Position numbers and translations under genes: made by a program
DNA from: Chloroflexota bacterium
GTDB taxonomy: Bacteria > Chloroflexota > Anaerolineae > Anaerolineales > Villigracilaceae
Direction of reading: 5' to 3'
NCBI GenBank assembly: GCA_005778035.1
Contig: SXKT01000044.1
Span: 1-51,654, forward strand
Length of the DNA stretch: 51,654 nucleotides
Shown here: in pieces, positions 22,633 through 31,559 of the stretch
How positions within the stretch are numbered: position 1 is the first letter of the stretch
Layout: every line of letters begins with the position of its first letter
Notes under the pieces: model-generated
Told to the model about the DNA's origin: nothing
Database searches by the model: none
What the model saw: the letters and a program-made list of their open reading frames with translations, nothing else

Positions 22633-23916
22633 ATGCGTCACATGAAGTATCTGTTTGTCCTGTTGGCAATTCTGTCTATGGTGCTTTCAGCATGCGCCCC
22701 GGCTGCCCCCGCAACCGAAGCCCCTGCAGCTGAACAGCCTGCAGCAGAAGCCCCCGTCGAGCAACCCGCTGCCGAACAGCCAGTAGCGGAAGCTCCCGCC
22801 GCCGAAGAAGGTGGATTCCAGATCCCAGATGTTGTTGATGGCAAGTTCAATGTTGCCATGGTTCTGATTGGACCGCACAACGATGGTGGTTGGTCACAAG
22901 CCCATTATGAAGGCTTGGAATACATTGAGGCGAATGTTGAAAACACCCACATTGCCTACATTGAAAACGTTCCTGAAGGTGCAGATTCCGAGCAGGTATT
23001 CCGCAGCCTGGCCCGCAAAGGCTTTGGCTTGATCTTCGGTACCTCCTTTGGCTTCGGCGACTCGATGGAGATCGTTGCTGGCGAGTTCCCAGAGACGATG
23101 TTCATTCACCTGACTGGTATCAAATCCAACACCACCAACTTTGGCAACCTGATGGGCGCCATGGAAAATATGAAGTATTTGGCTGGTATGTTGGCTGGTG
23201 CCCGCGCCAAGGCTGATGGCAACCCCAAACTTGGCTATATGGCTACCTTCCCGATCCCGGAAGAACTTCGCTTGGGCAACGCCATTGCATTGGGCATGAA
23301 GAAGACCTGTCCTGAATGTACCATGGATGTTCGCTGGATCAATACTTGGCATGACCCCGTAATTGAAAAAGAAGCTGCCGCTTCCTTGTTTGACGCTGGT
23401 GCCCAGGTGGTCTTCACCGGTGCCGATACCCCCGCTGTTGCCGATGTTGCTCAGGAAAAGGGCAAGTGGGGCGTAACCTACGACTGGTATGGTTCTTGTA
23501 AGGTGGATGCCTGTTTGACCGCCCCCTACTGGGTTTGGGGCCCCGTCTATGCTGACATTACCGAGCGTGTAGTCGCTGGTACCTATGTACCTGGTTGGGA
23601 TTACTTTGATGCTGATACTGGCGCCTTGGGCCTTTATGGCTTCATGGAAGGCCAAGAATTGACCCCCGGCCTCAAGGATCTTGACCCGGCCGTCATCGCT
23701 GAAGTAGAAGCTACCCTTGCCAAGATGCTTGCTGGCGAGTTCACCCGCTTCGATATCTTCACCGGACCGATCAACGATAGCAAGGGCAATGTAGTGGTAC
23801 CTGCCGGTGAAAAACTTGAGCAGGTCGACCTCGATGCCTTCCCCGAATACAATCTCGGTTGTAAATATTGTATGAAGTGGTGGGCTGAAGGTATTACCGC
23901 TGAGCTTCCCCAATAA
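22633..23916 (+). CDS. BMP/PnrA family nucleoside-binding lipoprotein
   Basis: 427 residues from ATG 22633 (GGAGGAG five bases upstream). A lipoprotein signal peptide ends in VLSAC with lipidated Cys21. A flexible linker of Ala/Pro/Glu repeats follows to about residue 62. The rest is a type-1 periplasmic-binding fold of the BMP/PnrA (Med) family: FNVAMVLIGPHNDGGWSQAHYEG at the first strand, and the GTSFGFGDSMEIVAGEFPE and GYMATFPIPEELRLGNAIALG segments. Family members bind purine nucleosides or related compounds for ABC import. Codon usage is more biased than in neighbours (strong C-ending preference), suggesting high expression. A hairpin after the stop probably keeps the downstream transporter genes at lower levels. 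Confidence 0.93.
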   Translation: MRHMKYLFVLLAILSMVLSACAPAAPATEAPAAEQPAAEAPVEQPAAEQPVAEAPAAEEGGFQIPDVVDGKFNVAMVLIGPHNDGGWSQAHYEGLEYIEANVENTHIAYIENVPEGADSEQVFRSLARKGFGLIFGTSFGFGDSMEIVAGEFPETMFIHLTGIKSNTTNFGNLMGAMENMKYLAGMLAGARAKADGNPKLGYMATFPIPEELRLGNAIALGMKKTCPECTMDVRWINTWHDPVIEKEAAASLFDAGAQVVFTGADTPAVADVAQEKGKWGVTYDWYGSCKVDACLTAPYWVWGPVYADITERVVAGTYVPGWDYFDADTGALGLYGFMEGQELTPGLKDLDPAVIAEVEATLAKMLAGEFTRFDIFTGPINDSKGNVVVPAGEKLEQVDLDAFPEYNLGCKYCMKWWAEGITAELPQ

Positions 23917-23933
23917 TTTTTTATAGCATTACC

Positions 23934-23966
23934 GCGAGCCAGATCACTTGATCTGGCTCGCTTTTA
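23934..23966 (+). terminator. intra-operon attenuating hairpin
   Basis: Stem GCGAGCCAGAT / ATCTGGCTCGC (extendable to 13 bp) followed by TTTTAC, lying between the binding-protein gene and the ATPase gene. It probably terminates most transcripts and sets the high binding-protein to transporter ratio usual for ABC importers. Confidence 0.8.
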
Positions 23967-23987
23967 CTACGGACCAAGAATGGAATA

Positions 23988-25568
23988 ATGGAAACAATCA
24001 TGAGTGACCATCGTCCGGTACATGAAAATGTTGAAGAAGTAGTGCAGATGTTGGGAATTACAAAACAATTCCCAGGTGTGTTGGCGAATGATAATGTGGA
24101 CTTTACCTTGCGAAAGGGCGAGATCCATGCTTTGTTAGGTGAAAACGGTGCTGGTAAGAGCACCTTGATGAATATTCTGACCGGTTTGTACAAACAAGAT
24201 TCAGGCACAATTACGATCAACGGCGTCCGCAGATCATTTGCGTCTCCCAGCCAGGCTATTGCAGTTGGCATTGGCATGGTTCACCAGCATTTTATGTTGG
24301 TGCCAACCCAAACGGTAACTGAAAATGTATTATTAGGGCTTGATAAACCAGGTTTTCATTTAAATTTGTCAAAATACGACAAGGCGATTCAAAACCTTGG
24401 CGAGCAAATGGGATTGCCGATCGACCCTGCCAACAAGGTTTGGCAACTATCGGTTGGCGAACAACAACGGGTAGAGTTGATCAAGGTTTTATACCGCGGG
24501 GCTGAGATCCTGATCTTGGATGAACCGACTGCTGTATTGGCTCCGGTCGAGATTGAGTCATTTTTTGCAACACTTCGAAGGATGACTGCACTTGGAAAAT
24601 CGATCGTATTCATTAGCCATAAATTGAACGAAGTGTTGCAGATAGCAGACAGAGTAACTGTAATGCGCCGAGGTAAGGTAACCGCGGCCGGTGTTAGCCC
24701 TGCTGGGATGACTGTTCGTGATTTGGCAAAACTGATGGTAGGCCGCGAGGTTGCCTTCGATATTCACAAGCCACCCCTTACCCCCGGCGAAATCGTGCTG
24801 GATACCGATGGGGTGGAATGCATCAATGACAAAGGATTGCCAGCCTTGCGCGGAGTCAACATTCAAGTTCGCAAGAATGAGATCGTAGGGCTTGCAGGCG
24901 TGGCTGGTAATGGCCAACGGGAATTGGCTGAGGTGATCACCGGATTGCGAAAATGTGCCAAGGGCAAGATCATCCTCGCTGGCGACGAAGTGACCAACCA
25001 GGACCCTCGAAGTTTCATCAACCATGGTATATCACACATCCCTGAAGATCGTCATCATGTTGGGTCGGCACCAAACTTAAGTTTGGCTGATAACTTGATC
25101 ATGAAAAGTTATTCGCATTCACCAATTGCGCCAGGATGGACAATTAACAACAAGGCAGTGGACAAGAACGCCACGGACTTGCGGCAAGAATATGACATCG
25201 CTTCCCCTACCATTAAAACCCCTGTCCGTTTACTATCGGGCGGCAATTTGCAAAAAGTGATCCTTGCGCGAGAAATTTCGGGCCAACCGGCGGTAATGGT
25301 TGCCATGCAGCCCACCCGAGGGCTAGATGTTGGAGCCATTGAGGGAGTTCAAAAGTTACTTTTAAAACAACGGGAGGCAGGCGCCGGCATATTGCTGGTT
25401 TCTGAAGAGTTGGAAGAACTGTTGGCTTTGAGTGACCGTATTTATGTGATCTACGATGGCAAGATCATGGGCGAAGTTTTTGATAACGATGTGGAAAAGA
25501 TCGGCCTGATGATGACAGGAACTCCCCTGGAAAAAATTAACGAAATGAGAGGGGTTGAAAATGCCTGA
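23988..25568 (+). CDS. nucleoside ABC importer, double ATPase (NupA/RbsA type)
   Basis: 526 residues with two ABC domains. Domain 1 (about 20-250) has Walker A GENGAGKST, signature LSVGEQQRVEL and Walker B LILDEPTAVL. Domain 2 (about 270-510) has a degenerate Walker A (AGVAGNGQREL), a normal LSGGNLQKV signature, and MQPTRGLD where DEPT would be; these substitutions are usual for the RbsA/NupA type. It energises the import of nucleosides or purines with the two permeases downstream. The start is ATG 23988, though ATG 24000 (MSDHRP) is possible; neither has a strong ribosome-binding site. The stop overlaps the next gene by 8 nt. Confidence 0.93.
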   Translation: METIMSDHRPVHENVEEVVQMLGITKQFPGVLANDNVDFTLRKGEIHALLGENGAGKSTLMNILTGLYKQDSGTITINGVRRSFASPSQAIAVGIGMVHQHFMLVPTQTVTENVLLGLDKPGFHLNLSKYDKAIQNLGEQMGLPIDPANKVWQLSVGEQQRVELIKVLYRGAEILILDEPTAVLAPVEIESFFATLRRMTALGKSIVFISHKLNEVLQIADRVTVMRRGKVTAAGVSPAGMTVRDLAKLMVGREVAFDIHKPPLTPGEIVLDTDGVECINDKGLPALRGVNIQVRKNEIVGLAGVAGNGQRELAEVITGLRKCAKGKIILAGDEVTNQDPRSFINHGISHIPEDRHHVGSAPNLSLADNLIMKSYSHSPIAPGWTINNKAVDKNATDLRQEYDIASPTIKTPVRLLSGGNLQKVILAREISGQPAVMVAMQPTRGLDVGAIEGVQKLLLKQREAGAGILLVSEELEELLALSDRIYVIYDGKIMGEVFDNDVEKIGLMMTGTPLEKINEMRGVENA

Positions 25569-26682
25569 GTCAAAATCGATCCAAGATTTGATCCCATTCC
25601 GTATTAAGGTAGAACCCCGTTTAGAAGAAACCACCTGGTGGCAATCGCTCGGCATCACATTGATAGCATTGGTGATTGCCCTGTTGCTTGGCGCAGTGGT
25701 ACTGGCGATGGTAGGCGGAGACCCATGGCGGGCTTACGCGCATATTGCCAAAGCCAGCTTCGGAGACATTGGGGTATTTTCCGACACCATGGTTAAAGCC
25801 ATTCCGTTGATCCTGGTAGGCTTGGCGTCCACGGTCGCATTTCGGATGAAGTTATGGAATATCGGCGCTGAAGGCCAATTTTTTCTGGGCGCATTTGGCG
25901 CGAGTATGGTTGTATTGCTGCCAGTATTGCCAGAGGACTCTCCGCGCTGGCTTTTCATTTTGGTGATGATGTTATTTGGCATCGTAATGGGCGCGCTTTG
26001 GGGATTCATCCCCGCATACTTAAAAGTGAAGTTCAATGTGAACGAAGTGATTTCTACTTTAATGATGAACTATATTGCAGTGAAGTGGAATGACTTCTTT
26101 ATTTACGCCGTTTGGTCCGAAGGTGGGTTCCAAATGTCGAAAATGTTCCCAAAGAACGCCTGGCTACCGCGCCTAACAGATTACGGCAAGATCATCCCAG
26201 AGTTGAGAGGGCTTACGACCCATTTAGGATTGGTTTTTGCGCTGATCGCGGTGGTAATTGTTTGGTTTATTTTGTATCGGAGCAAGTGGGGTTATGAAAT
26301 TCGCCTGATCGGCGATAACCCCAAAGCCGCCAATTATGCTGGCATCCAGCTCAAAAAGAATATCATCGGTGTGATGATGCTCTCCGGCGGGTTAGCTGGG
26401 TTGGCGGGCATGTCTGAGATCACGGGTGTCGTCCACCGCCTTCAGGGTGCGATCTCGCCAGGGTACGGGTTCACAGGCATCATTGTTGCGTGGTTGGCGA
26501 AACTTAATCCATATTTGGTGGTGATCGTTTCCATTCTGTTTGGTGCCCTCATCTTGGCTGGCCGTGAGATCCAACCTTCAGGTGTCCCAAAACTGATCCA
26601 GGGGATCATTTTAGTGTGTCTGATCGCCAGCGATTATTTGGTTCGTAACCGAGTCCGTATCGTAAACAAGGCCAAGGAGTAA
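25561..26682 (+). CDS. nucleoside ABC importer permease 1
   Basis: 373 residues, BPD_transp_2 family. An N-terminal cytosolic stretch of about 25 residues precedes ten or so hydrophobic segments. Family features are FRMKLWNIGAEGQFFLGA, the FNVNEVISTLMMNYIA segment and the EIRLIGDNPKAANYAGI coupling-loop region, all typical of NupP/YufP-type permeases. ATG 25561 lies 8 nt inside the ATPase gene. With the next gene it forms the heterodimeric membrane channel of the importer. Confidence 0.93.
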   Translation: MPESKSIQDLIPFRIKVEPRLEETTWWQSLGITLIALVIALLLGAVVLAMVGGDPWRAYAHIAKASFGDIGVFSDTMVKAIPLILVGLASTVAFRMKLWNIGAEGQFFLGAFGASMVVLLPVLPEDSPRWLFILVMMLFGIVMGALWGFIPAYLKVKFNVNEVISTLMMNYIAVKWNDFFIYAVWSEGGFQMSKMFPKNAWLPRLTDYGKIIPELRGLTTHLGLVFALIAVVIVWFILYRSKWGYEIRLIGDNPKAANYAGIQLKKNIIGVMMLSGGLAGLAGMSEITGVVHRLQGAISPGYGFTGIIVAWLAKLNPYLVVIVSILFGALILAGREIQPSGVPKLIQGIILVCLIASDYLVRNRVRIVNKAKE

Positions 26683-26690
26683 CGAGCATC

Positions 26691-27659
26691 ATGGATCCGA
26701 TCATTATTTTACAAGCGGGTGTTGCCACGGGGACGGTGTTATTGTTCGCTACCCTGGGCGGCATCTTTTCTGAACGAGCCGGAGTTATGCAATTAGGCCT
26801 TGAAGGAATGATGTTGCTGGGTGCAATGACCGCCTTTAGTGTTACGGTGAGCACCGGCAACCCTTGGTTGGGTTTGTTGGCGGCCATGTTGGCTGGTGGT
26901 TTACTAAGCCAGATCCACGCCTTTATTACCATCACCTTGCATGCAGACCAGGTTGTTAGCGGTCTTTCGCTCACTTTCGTTGGAACGGGTATTGCCTTGG
27001 TGTTTGGCGAGACCCTCAGCAAGGCCGGTGTGATCTCGCTCATCCCAAAAATTTCAGTTCCGGTACTTACCAACATTCCTGTGGTGGGTCCCATCTTTTT
27101 TACGAACCAAAGTGTACTGGTTTATATAGGCTATGCGTTGGTACCACTGGCTTGGTATTACATTTACCATACCCGCCCCGGCATGCACTTAAGGGCGGTG
27201 GGTGAGCAACCTTCTGCAGCTGATTCGTTGGGAATTAATGTATTCCGAACCCGCTATTTCTATGTTTTTGTTTGCGGGTTATTTTCTGGCCTGGCAGGCG
27301 CTACCATTAGCCTGGCCATTTCGCCTGGTTGGTTTAGCGAGTTAACCACCGCCGGACAAGGTTGGATCGCGATCGGTTTGGTTATCTTCTCCCAATGGGA
27401 TCCGGTGAGGGCAATGGTAGGGTCTTATACCTTTGGCGCGCTGCGTCGCCTGGTGTTGGACATTCAGGGGCCAACCATGTTATTAGGGATGCGCAATCCG
27501 TTTTATTACAACCCCTATTTGGGAATCTTTTTAACGATGTTACCCTACGCGTTTACGATCTTTGTTTTGGTGCTGGGCTCTTATAGTGCCGCCAAAAAGC
27601 GTTTGGGCGCGCCCGCGGCATTGGGTATTCCGTATGTCCGTGGTGAACGCGGGTTATAA
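26691..27659 (+). CDS. nucleoside ABC importer permease 2
   Basis: 322 residues, BPD_transp_2 family (NupQ/YufQ-like), 8 nt after permease 1. Conserved features are LGGIFSERAGVMQLGLEGMMLLGA near the N-terminus (in part GVMQLGLEGMML), HADQVVSGLSLTFVG, and the coupling segment MHLRAVGEQPSAADSLGI. About nine hydrophobic segments. Together with the BMP lipoprotein, the double ATPase and permease 1 it completes a purine-nucleoside-type importer. A strong terminator follows. Confidence 0.93.
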   Translation: MDPIIILQAGVATGTVLLFATLGGIFSERAGVMQLGLEGMMLLGAMTAFSVTVSTGNPWLGLLAAMLAGGLLSQIHAFITITLHADQVVSGLSLTFVGTGIALVFGETLSKAGVISLIPKISVPVLTNIPVVGPIFFTNQSVLVYIGYALVPLAWYYIYHTRPGMHLRAVGEQPSAADSLGINVFRTRYFYVFVCGLFSGLAGATISLAISPGWFSELTTAGQGWIAIGLVIFSQWDPVRAMVGSYTFGALRRLVLDIQGPTMLLGMRNPFYYNPYLGIFLTMLPYAFTIFVLVLGSYSAAKKRLGAPAALGIPYVRGERGL

Positions 27660-27666
27660 GTAAATC

Positions 27667-27714
27667 AAAAAAGTATCCCTATAAGAGGCAATTTTTCTTT
27701 AGGGATACTTTTTT
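27667..27714 (+). terminator. terminator of the nucleoside importer operon
   Basis: Stem AAAAAAGTATCCCTA / TAGGGATACTTTTTT (15 bp), loop 18 nt, with T-runs on both strands. It separates the importer from the xanthine dehydrogenase operon, which must therefore have its own promoter. Confidence 0.9.
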
Positions 27715-27759
27715 CTTTGTAAGTAGTACAATTTATCACAAATAAAAAATCTTGAATCT

Positions 27760-27858
27760 TACGGTCGACGGTCGTTCTTGTTGAACGGCGTGGGGATTAC
27801 TCTCGAAAAGTACCGCCAACCGGATTTCCAACCTATTACAGTAAGGAGACCGTAGATC
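27760..27858 (+). promoter_or_regulatory. leader with potential RBS-sequestering pairing upstream of xdh
   Basis: TACGGTC (27760-27766) is exactly complementary to GACCGTA (27848-27854), which overlaps the end of the AAGGAG ribosome-binding site (27843-27848) and precedes the ATG at 27859. A second ACGGTC copy (27768-27773) offers an alternative partner. Between them lie a CGTTC-ttgtt-GAACG hairpin (27773-27787) and a possible GGCG/CGCC pairing. This layout would allow on/off control of translation. No known Moco, purine or xanthine riboswitch consensus was recognised, and no clear -35/-10 pair was found in 27715-27760. Confidence 0.45.
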
Positions 27859-28731
27859 ATGAGTATTTGGAAAGAGTATTACCAACCGCGCTCCATCGAG
27901 GAGGCGGTAGCCGTTCTCAGTTCCAGCCCGGCGCCAAGCAATATCATCGCCGGCGGCACAGACCTGATGCTGGATTTAAACCAAGGTAATCATCCCCCCG
28001 TCAACGCGCTGATAGACATCACAGAGATTGAAGAGTTAAAAACCATCGATGTGGTGAACTCTGAGATCATCATCGGGGCTTGCGTTACCCACAACCAAAT
28101 TGTCAAAGATCAAAATGTTCAAAATAATGCAGACGCGCTGATCGAGGCATGTGGATTGATCGGCGGGCCACAGGTTCGAAACTCAGCGACGATCGGCGGG
28201 AATGTGGCGCATGCTTTGCCTGCGGCAGATGGGACGATCGGCTTGCTCTCGCTCAACACCGAAGTCGAGATCGCATCAGCAACCGGAAAGCGCAGGATCC
28301 CGATCACCGAATTCTTTGTTGGGCCGGGAAGATCGATCTTGGAAGGGAAAGCCGAATTTGTCACCCGTTTTTTTGTGCCACTAAAAAAAGCATGCCAAGG
28401 TTCCGCATTCAAGCGAATCATGCGGGCACAAGGGATCGCTCTGCCAATCCTCAATAACTCGGTTTGGATCGAGCGGGATGGGGACCTGATCAAAGAAGTA
28501 CGCATCTCCATCGGCCCGGCTGGCCCAACCCCCTTCCGCGCTGCCAATACTGAAGCATTGCTTCGTGGGGAAATCTTCAGCGATGAAACCATTGCGCTTG
28601 CCCAACAAAGCATTTTGGGCGAGGCCAAGTTTAGGACCAGCCCTCGACGGGCTACTGCAGAATATCGGCGCCAACTGGTGACCGAGCTATTCCGCAATAC
28701 GATCATTCAGGCCTGGCAACGGACCTTTTAG
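27859..28731 (+). CDS. xanthine dehydrogenase family FAD-binding subunit
   Basis: 290 residues, the length of CoxM/XdhB medium subunits. The N-terminal FAD-binding features are NIIAGGTDLMLDLNQG (diphosphate site) and the second Gly-rich turn NSATIGGNVAHALPAADG. A CO-dehydrogenase-flavoprotein C-terminal domain follows from about 185. It accepts electrons from the iron-sulfur part of the partner subunit and passes them to NAD or another acceptor. AAGGAG precedes ATG. The large subunit starts 15 nt downstream, so the two are made together. Confidence 0.94.
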   Translation: MSIWKEYYQPRSIEEAVAVLSSSPAPSNIIAGGTDLMLDLNQGNHPPVNALIDITEIEELKTIDVVNSEIIIGACVTHNQIVKDQNVQNNADALIEACGLIGGPQVRNSATIGGNVAHALPAADGTIGLLSLNTEVEIASATGKRRIPITEFFVGPGRSILEGKAEFVTRFFVPLKKACQGSAFKRIMRAQGIALPILNNSVWIERDGDLIKEVRISIGPAGPTPFRAANTEALLRGEIFSDETIALAQQSILGEAKFRTSPRRATAEYRRQLVTELFRNTIIQAWQRTF

Positions 28732-28746
28732 CGGGAGGCATACATA

Positions 28747-31548
28747 ATGAATAATCAGACACTTACCATAAATGTGAATGGAAAAACCTACCAAGTTCCA
28801 CCCATTCCCGGAGAAACTTTATCGGACCTGTTACGAAACAGGTTAAAGCTGACCGGAACAAAGATCGCCTGCGAAGAATCTGAATGCGGCGCTTGTACGG
28901 TGATAATGAACGGGGAATCGGTTCTCTCCTGTTCCACCCCGGCAATAAAGGCGAATGGAAAATTCATTTTAACCATTGAGGGGTTGGCAAAATTCGAAAA
29001 AGGTGAACTTAAATTGCATCCGCTTCAGGAAGCATTCATTAAGAATGGCGCGGTGCAATGCGGTTTTTGTATCCCTGGCCAGATCATGACAGCCTATGCG
29101 TTGCTGCAACACCAGCCTTCCCCTACCTCCGCTGAGATCCAACACGCGCTCAAAGATACTTTATGCCGTTGCGCCGGCTACCCAACGATTGAGCGATCCA
29201 TTTTGGAAGCGGCGGATGCAGTTCGGACCGGTAAACCTGTTGACAACGATCCCCATGTTCCTACCAGCAGTGGTGGCAAAGTGGTAGGCACAGCCCAGGC
29301 TCGGCCAGATTCTGTGGCCAAGGTTACTGGCGCAGCGATCTATACCGATGACCTTGAATTTGAAGGCATGGTTTACGGGGCGGTTCGACGTGCGATGGTA
29401 CCACACGCTTTCCTCAAATCCATCAATTGCGACAAAGCAAGGGCTTTGCCTGGTGTGCATGCCGTTATGACGGCCGAGGACCTGCCCGGTGAAAAGAACC
29501 ATGGCTTGGTCATTTACGACTGGCCCATTTTGGTGGGTGTAGGTGAACGCGTTCGATATGTTGGTGATGCGTTGGCGATCGTTGCCGCTGATTCCACCGA
29601 TATTGCCCGCGAAGCCGCGGCGCTGATCGAGGTTGAATTTGACCTGCAGCCGGTTATTTCCGATCCGGTGATCTCCCGCCATCCAGAATCGACATCACTA
29701 CACGCGAACGGGAATCTTCTAAAACACATCAAGGTTCGGAAAGGTGATGTAGCTGAAGGTTTTACCCAAGCGGATGTGATCATGGAAGAAGTTTTCCATA
29801 CTCCCAGTACTGACCATTTGTTTATGGAACCGGAGTGTTCGGTTGCGGTTCCTACCAAAGAAGGGCGGATGGAAGTATATGTTGGCTCCCAGATCCCGTA
29901 CCAGGACAGGTTGCAAGTAGCCAGAGCGCTGGGTTGGCCAGAGGAGCGAGTTCGCATTGTCGGCCAATTGATGGGTGGTGGTTTTGGCGGTAAGGAAGAT
30001 ATTGCCGGCCAGATCCACGCGGCCTTGCTTGCCCAAAAACTTGGCCGGCCGGTAAAGATCTTGTGGGACAGGCAAGAAAGTTTGCTCGTTCACCCTAAAC
30101 GGCATGCCACCCAGATCACTGTAAGGCTTGGCGCAAAAAATGACGGCACTTTGGTTTCGGCCCAAACCGAGTTATACGGTGATACCGGGGCATATGCGTC
30201 GCTTGGCGAAAAAGTGCTTACCAGGGCAACCACGCATTCGGCAGGACCATACCTGATCCCGAACGTGCACGCGGATTGTTACGCAATGTATACCAATAAC
30301 CCACCGGCAGGAGCTTTCCGCGGCTTTGGGGTGTTGCAATCTGCCTTTGCCATTGAAAGTGTGATGGACATGTTGGCGGAAAAATTGGGTATGGACCGGA
30401 TCGAATTGCGCCGCAAAAACGCTCTGCGCGTAGGTAGCGAAACCAGCACGGGACAAGTGCTCCGTGATAGCGTTGGTTTGGTTGAGTGCATCGACAAAGT
30501 GAAGGCTGAAATGGTACGGGTATCAGGCTTGGAAGAAAAAGACCTCTTCAAGCCACGCCCGGTAGACGGAGCGAAACACCTGGTTCGTGGGTGGGGTTTT
30601 GCCTCAGCCTTTAAGAACACAGGTTTGGGCGGCGGCGCAGACGACTGTTCTGGAGCCCATGTGGAATTGTATGCCGATGGTAAATTTGAAGTTCGTTCGG
30701 CCGCTGCAGAGCTTGGGCAAGGTTTGGTCACTGTTATGCAATTGGTCGTTTGCGAAGAACTTTCTCAAGAACCGGCCAATGTTAAGGTATTGGTGATGGA
30801 TACCGACCTTACACCCAATGGTGGCCCTACAACAGCCTCCCGGCAAACGTATGTAACCGGTAACGCATCTCGGTTGGCTGCAATTGCCTTCCGCGAGCAT
30901 GTTACAGGAGCGATGGCCGAAAAATTTGATGTTTCTCCGGACCTGATCCGTTTTGAGGGTTCGGGCTTGCAAATTGGTGACCAGAAATTAACATTCCCGC
31001 AGGTCTACCAGGAATTGGTAGCGATGGGACAAAAAACCATGGTGGAATATGAATACCATGCGCCGGAAACAAAACCGCTCGGTGTTAAAGGAGATATGCA
31101 TGTTGCGTTTTCCTTTGCCAGCCAGGCAGCGGAAATAGAAGTTAATACCAATACCGGCGAGGTAAAGGTAGTTCAGGTGATCTCCGCGAATGACGTAGGG
31201 AAAGCCATCAACCCTGTAGGTTTGCAAGGCCAAGTAGAAGGCGGGGTTGTAATGGGTGTTGGCCATACCTTGTTGGAAGATTTCATCACCGAAAATGGTG
31301 TTGTGATCACAGACCATATGTCGCGTTATCGCATTCCATCCATCATGCACACTCCCAAGATCACATCTATTGTGGTGGAGGACCCAACCTCAACTGGGCC
31401 TTATGGCGCAAAGGGTGTGGGCGAGATCGTACTGATCCCCACTCCACCTGCGATCACGAACGCGCTTTATAACATTACCGGTTTACGGCTGCACAATTTG
31501 CCAGTAGACCAAGAAGTCGTGTTGCAACACATCAAGACCGGACAATAA
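28747..31548 (+). CDS. xanthine dehydrogenase family fused 2Fe-2S/molybdopterin subunit
   Basis: 933 residues: a 2Fe-2S region fused to the molybdenum subunit. Cluster 1 uses C42, C47, C50 and C62; cluster 2 uses C105, C108, C140 and C142. The Mo domain has GGFGGKE with Glu417, AFRGFG with Arg525, and the catalytic Glu893 in GAKGVGE. Glu417 and Arg525 correspond by motif to the residues that bind purine in xanthine dehydrogenase, so hypoxanthine/xanthine or another purine is the favoured substrate (inference). Fusion of the small and large subunits is a known variant. GGGAGG precedes ATG. A PLP enzyme follows after 11 nt, apparently in the same operon. No XdhC-type maturation factor is visible. 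Confidence 0.94.
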   Translation: MNNQTLTINVNGKTYQVPPIPGETLSDLLRNRLKLTGTKIACEESECGACTVIMNGESVLSCSTPAIKANGKFILTIEGLAKFEKGELKLHPLQEAFIKNGAVQCGFCIPGQIMTAYALLQHQPSPTSAEIQHALKDTLCRCAGYPTIERSILEAADAVRTGKPVDNDPHVPTSSGGKVVGTAQARPDSVAKVTGAAIYTDDLEFEGMVYGAVRRAMVPHAFLKSINCDKARALPGVHAVMTAEDLPGEKNHGLVIYDWPILVGVGERVRYVGDALAIVAADSTDIAREAAALIEVEFDLQPVISDPVISRHPESTSLHANGNLLKHIKVRKGDVAEGFTQADVIMEEVFHTPSTDHLFMEPECSVAVPTKEGRMEVYVGSQIPYQDRLQVARALGWPEERVRIVGQLMGGGFGGKEDIAGQIHAALLAQKLGRPVKILWDRQESLLVHPKRHATQITVRLGAKNDGTLVSAQTELYGDTGAYASLGEKVLTRATTHSAGPYLIPNVHADCYAMYTNNPPAGAFRGFGVLQSAFAIESVMDMLAEKLGMDRIELRRKNALRVGSETSTGQVLRDSVGLVECIDKVKAEMVRVSGLEEKDLFKPRPVDGAKHLVRGWGFASAFKNTGLGGGADDCSGAHVELYADGKFEVRSAAAELGQGLVTVMQLVVCEELSQEPANVKVLVMDTDLTPNGGPTTASRQTYVTGNASRLAAIAFREHVTGAMAEKFDVSPDLIRFEGSGLQIGDQKLTFPQVYQELVAMGQKTMVEYEYHAPETKPLGVKGDMHVAFSFASQAAEIEVNTNTGEVKVVQVISANDVGKAINPVGLQGQVEGGVVMGVGHTLLEDFITENGVVITDHMSRYRIPSIMHTPKITSIVVEDPTSTGPYGAKGVGEIVLIPTPPAITNALYNITGLRLHNLPVDQEVVLQHIKTGQ

Positions 31549-31559
31549 GGAACAAAATA

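Noticed and set aside
22894-23913. A 339-codon open frame antisense to the BMP lipoprotein gene
   Set aside because: It is the mirror of a strongly codon-biased gene; the sequence shows no recognisable domain and no ribosome-binding site.
27715-27858. Molybdenum-cofactor or xanthine (NMT1) riboswitch before xdh
   Set aside because: I could not match the conserved elements of either class by eye; the region is reported as an unclassified leader instead.
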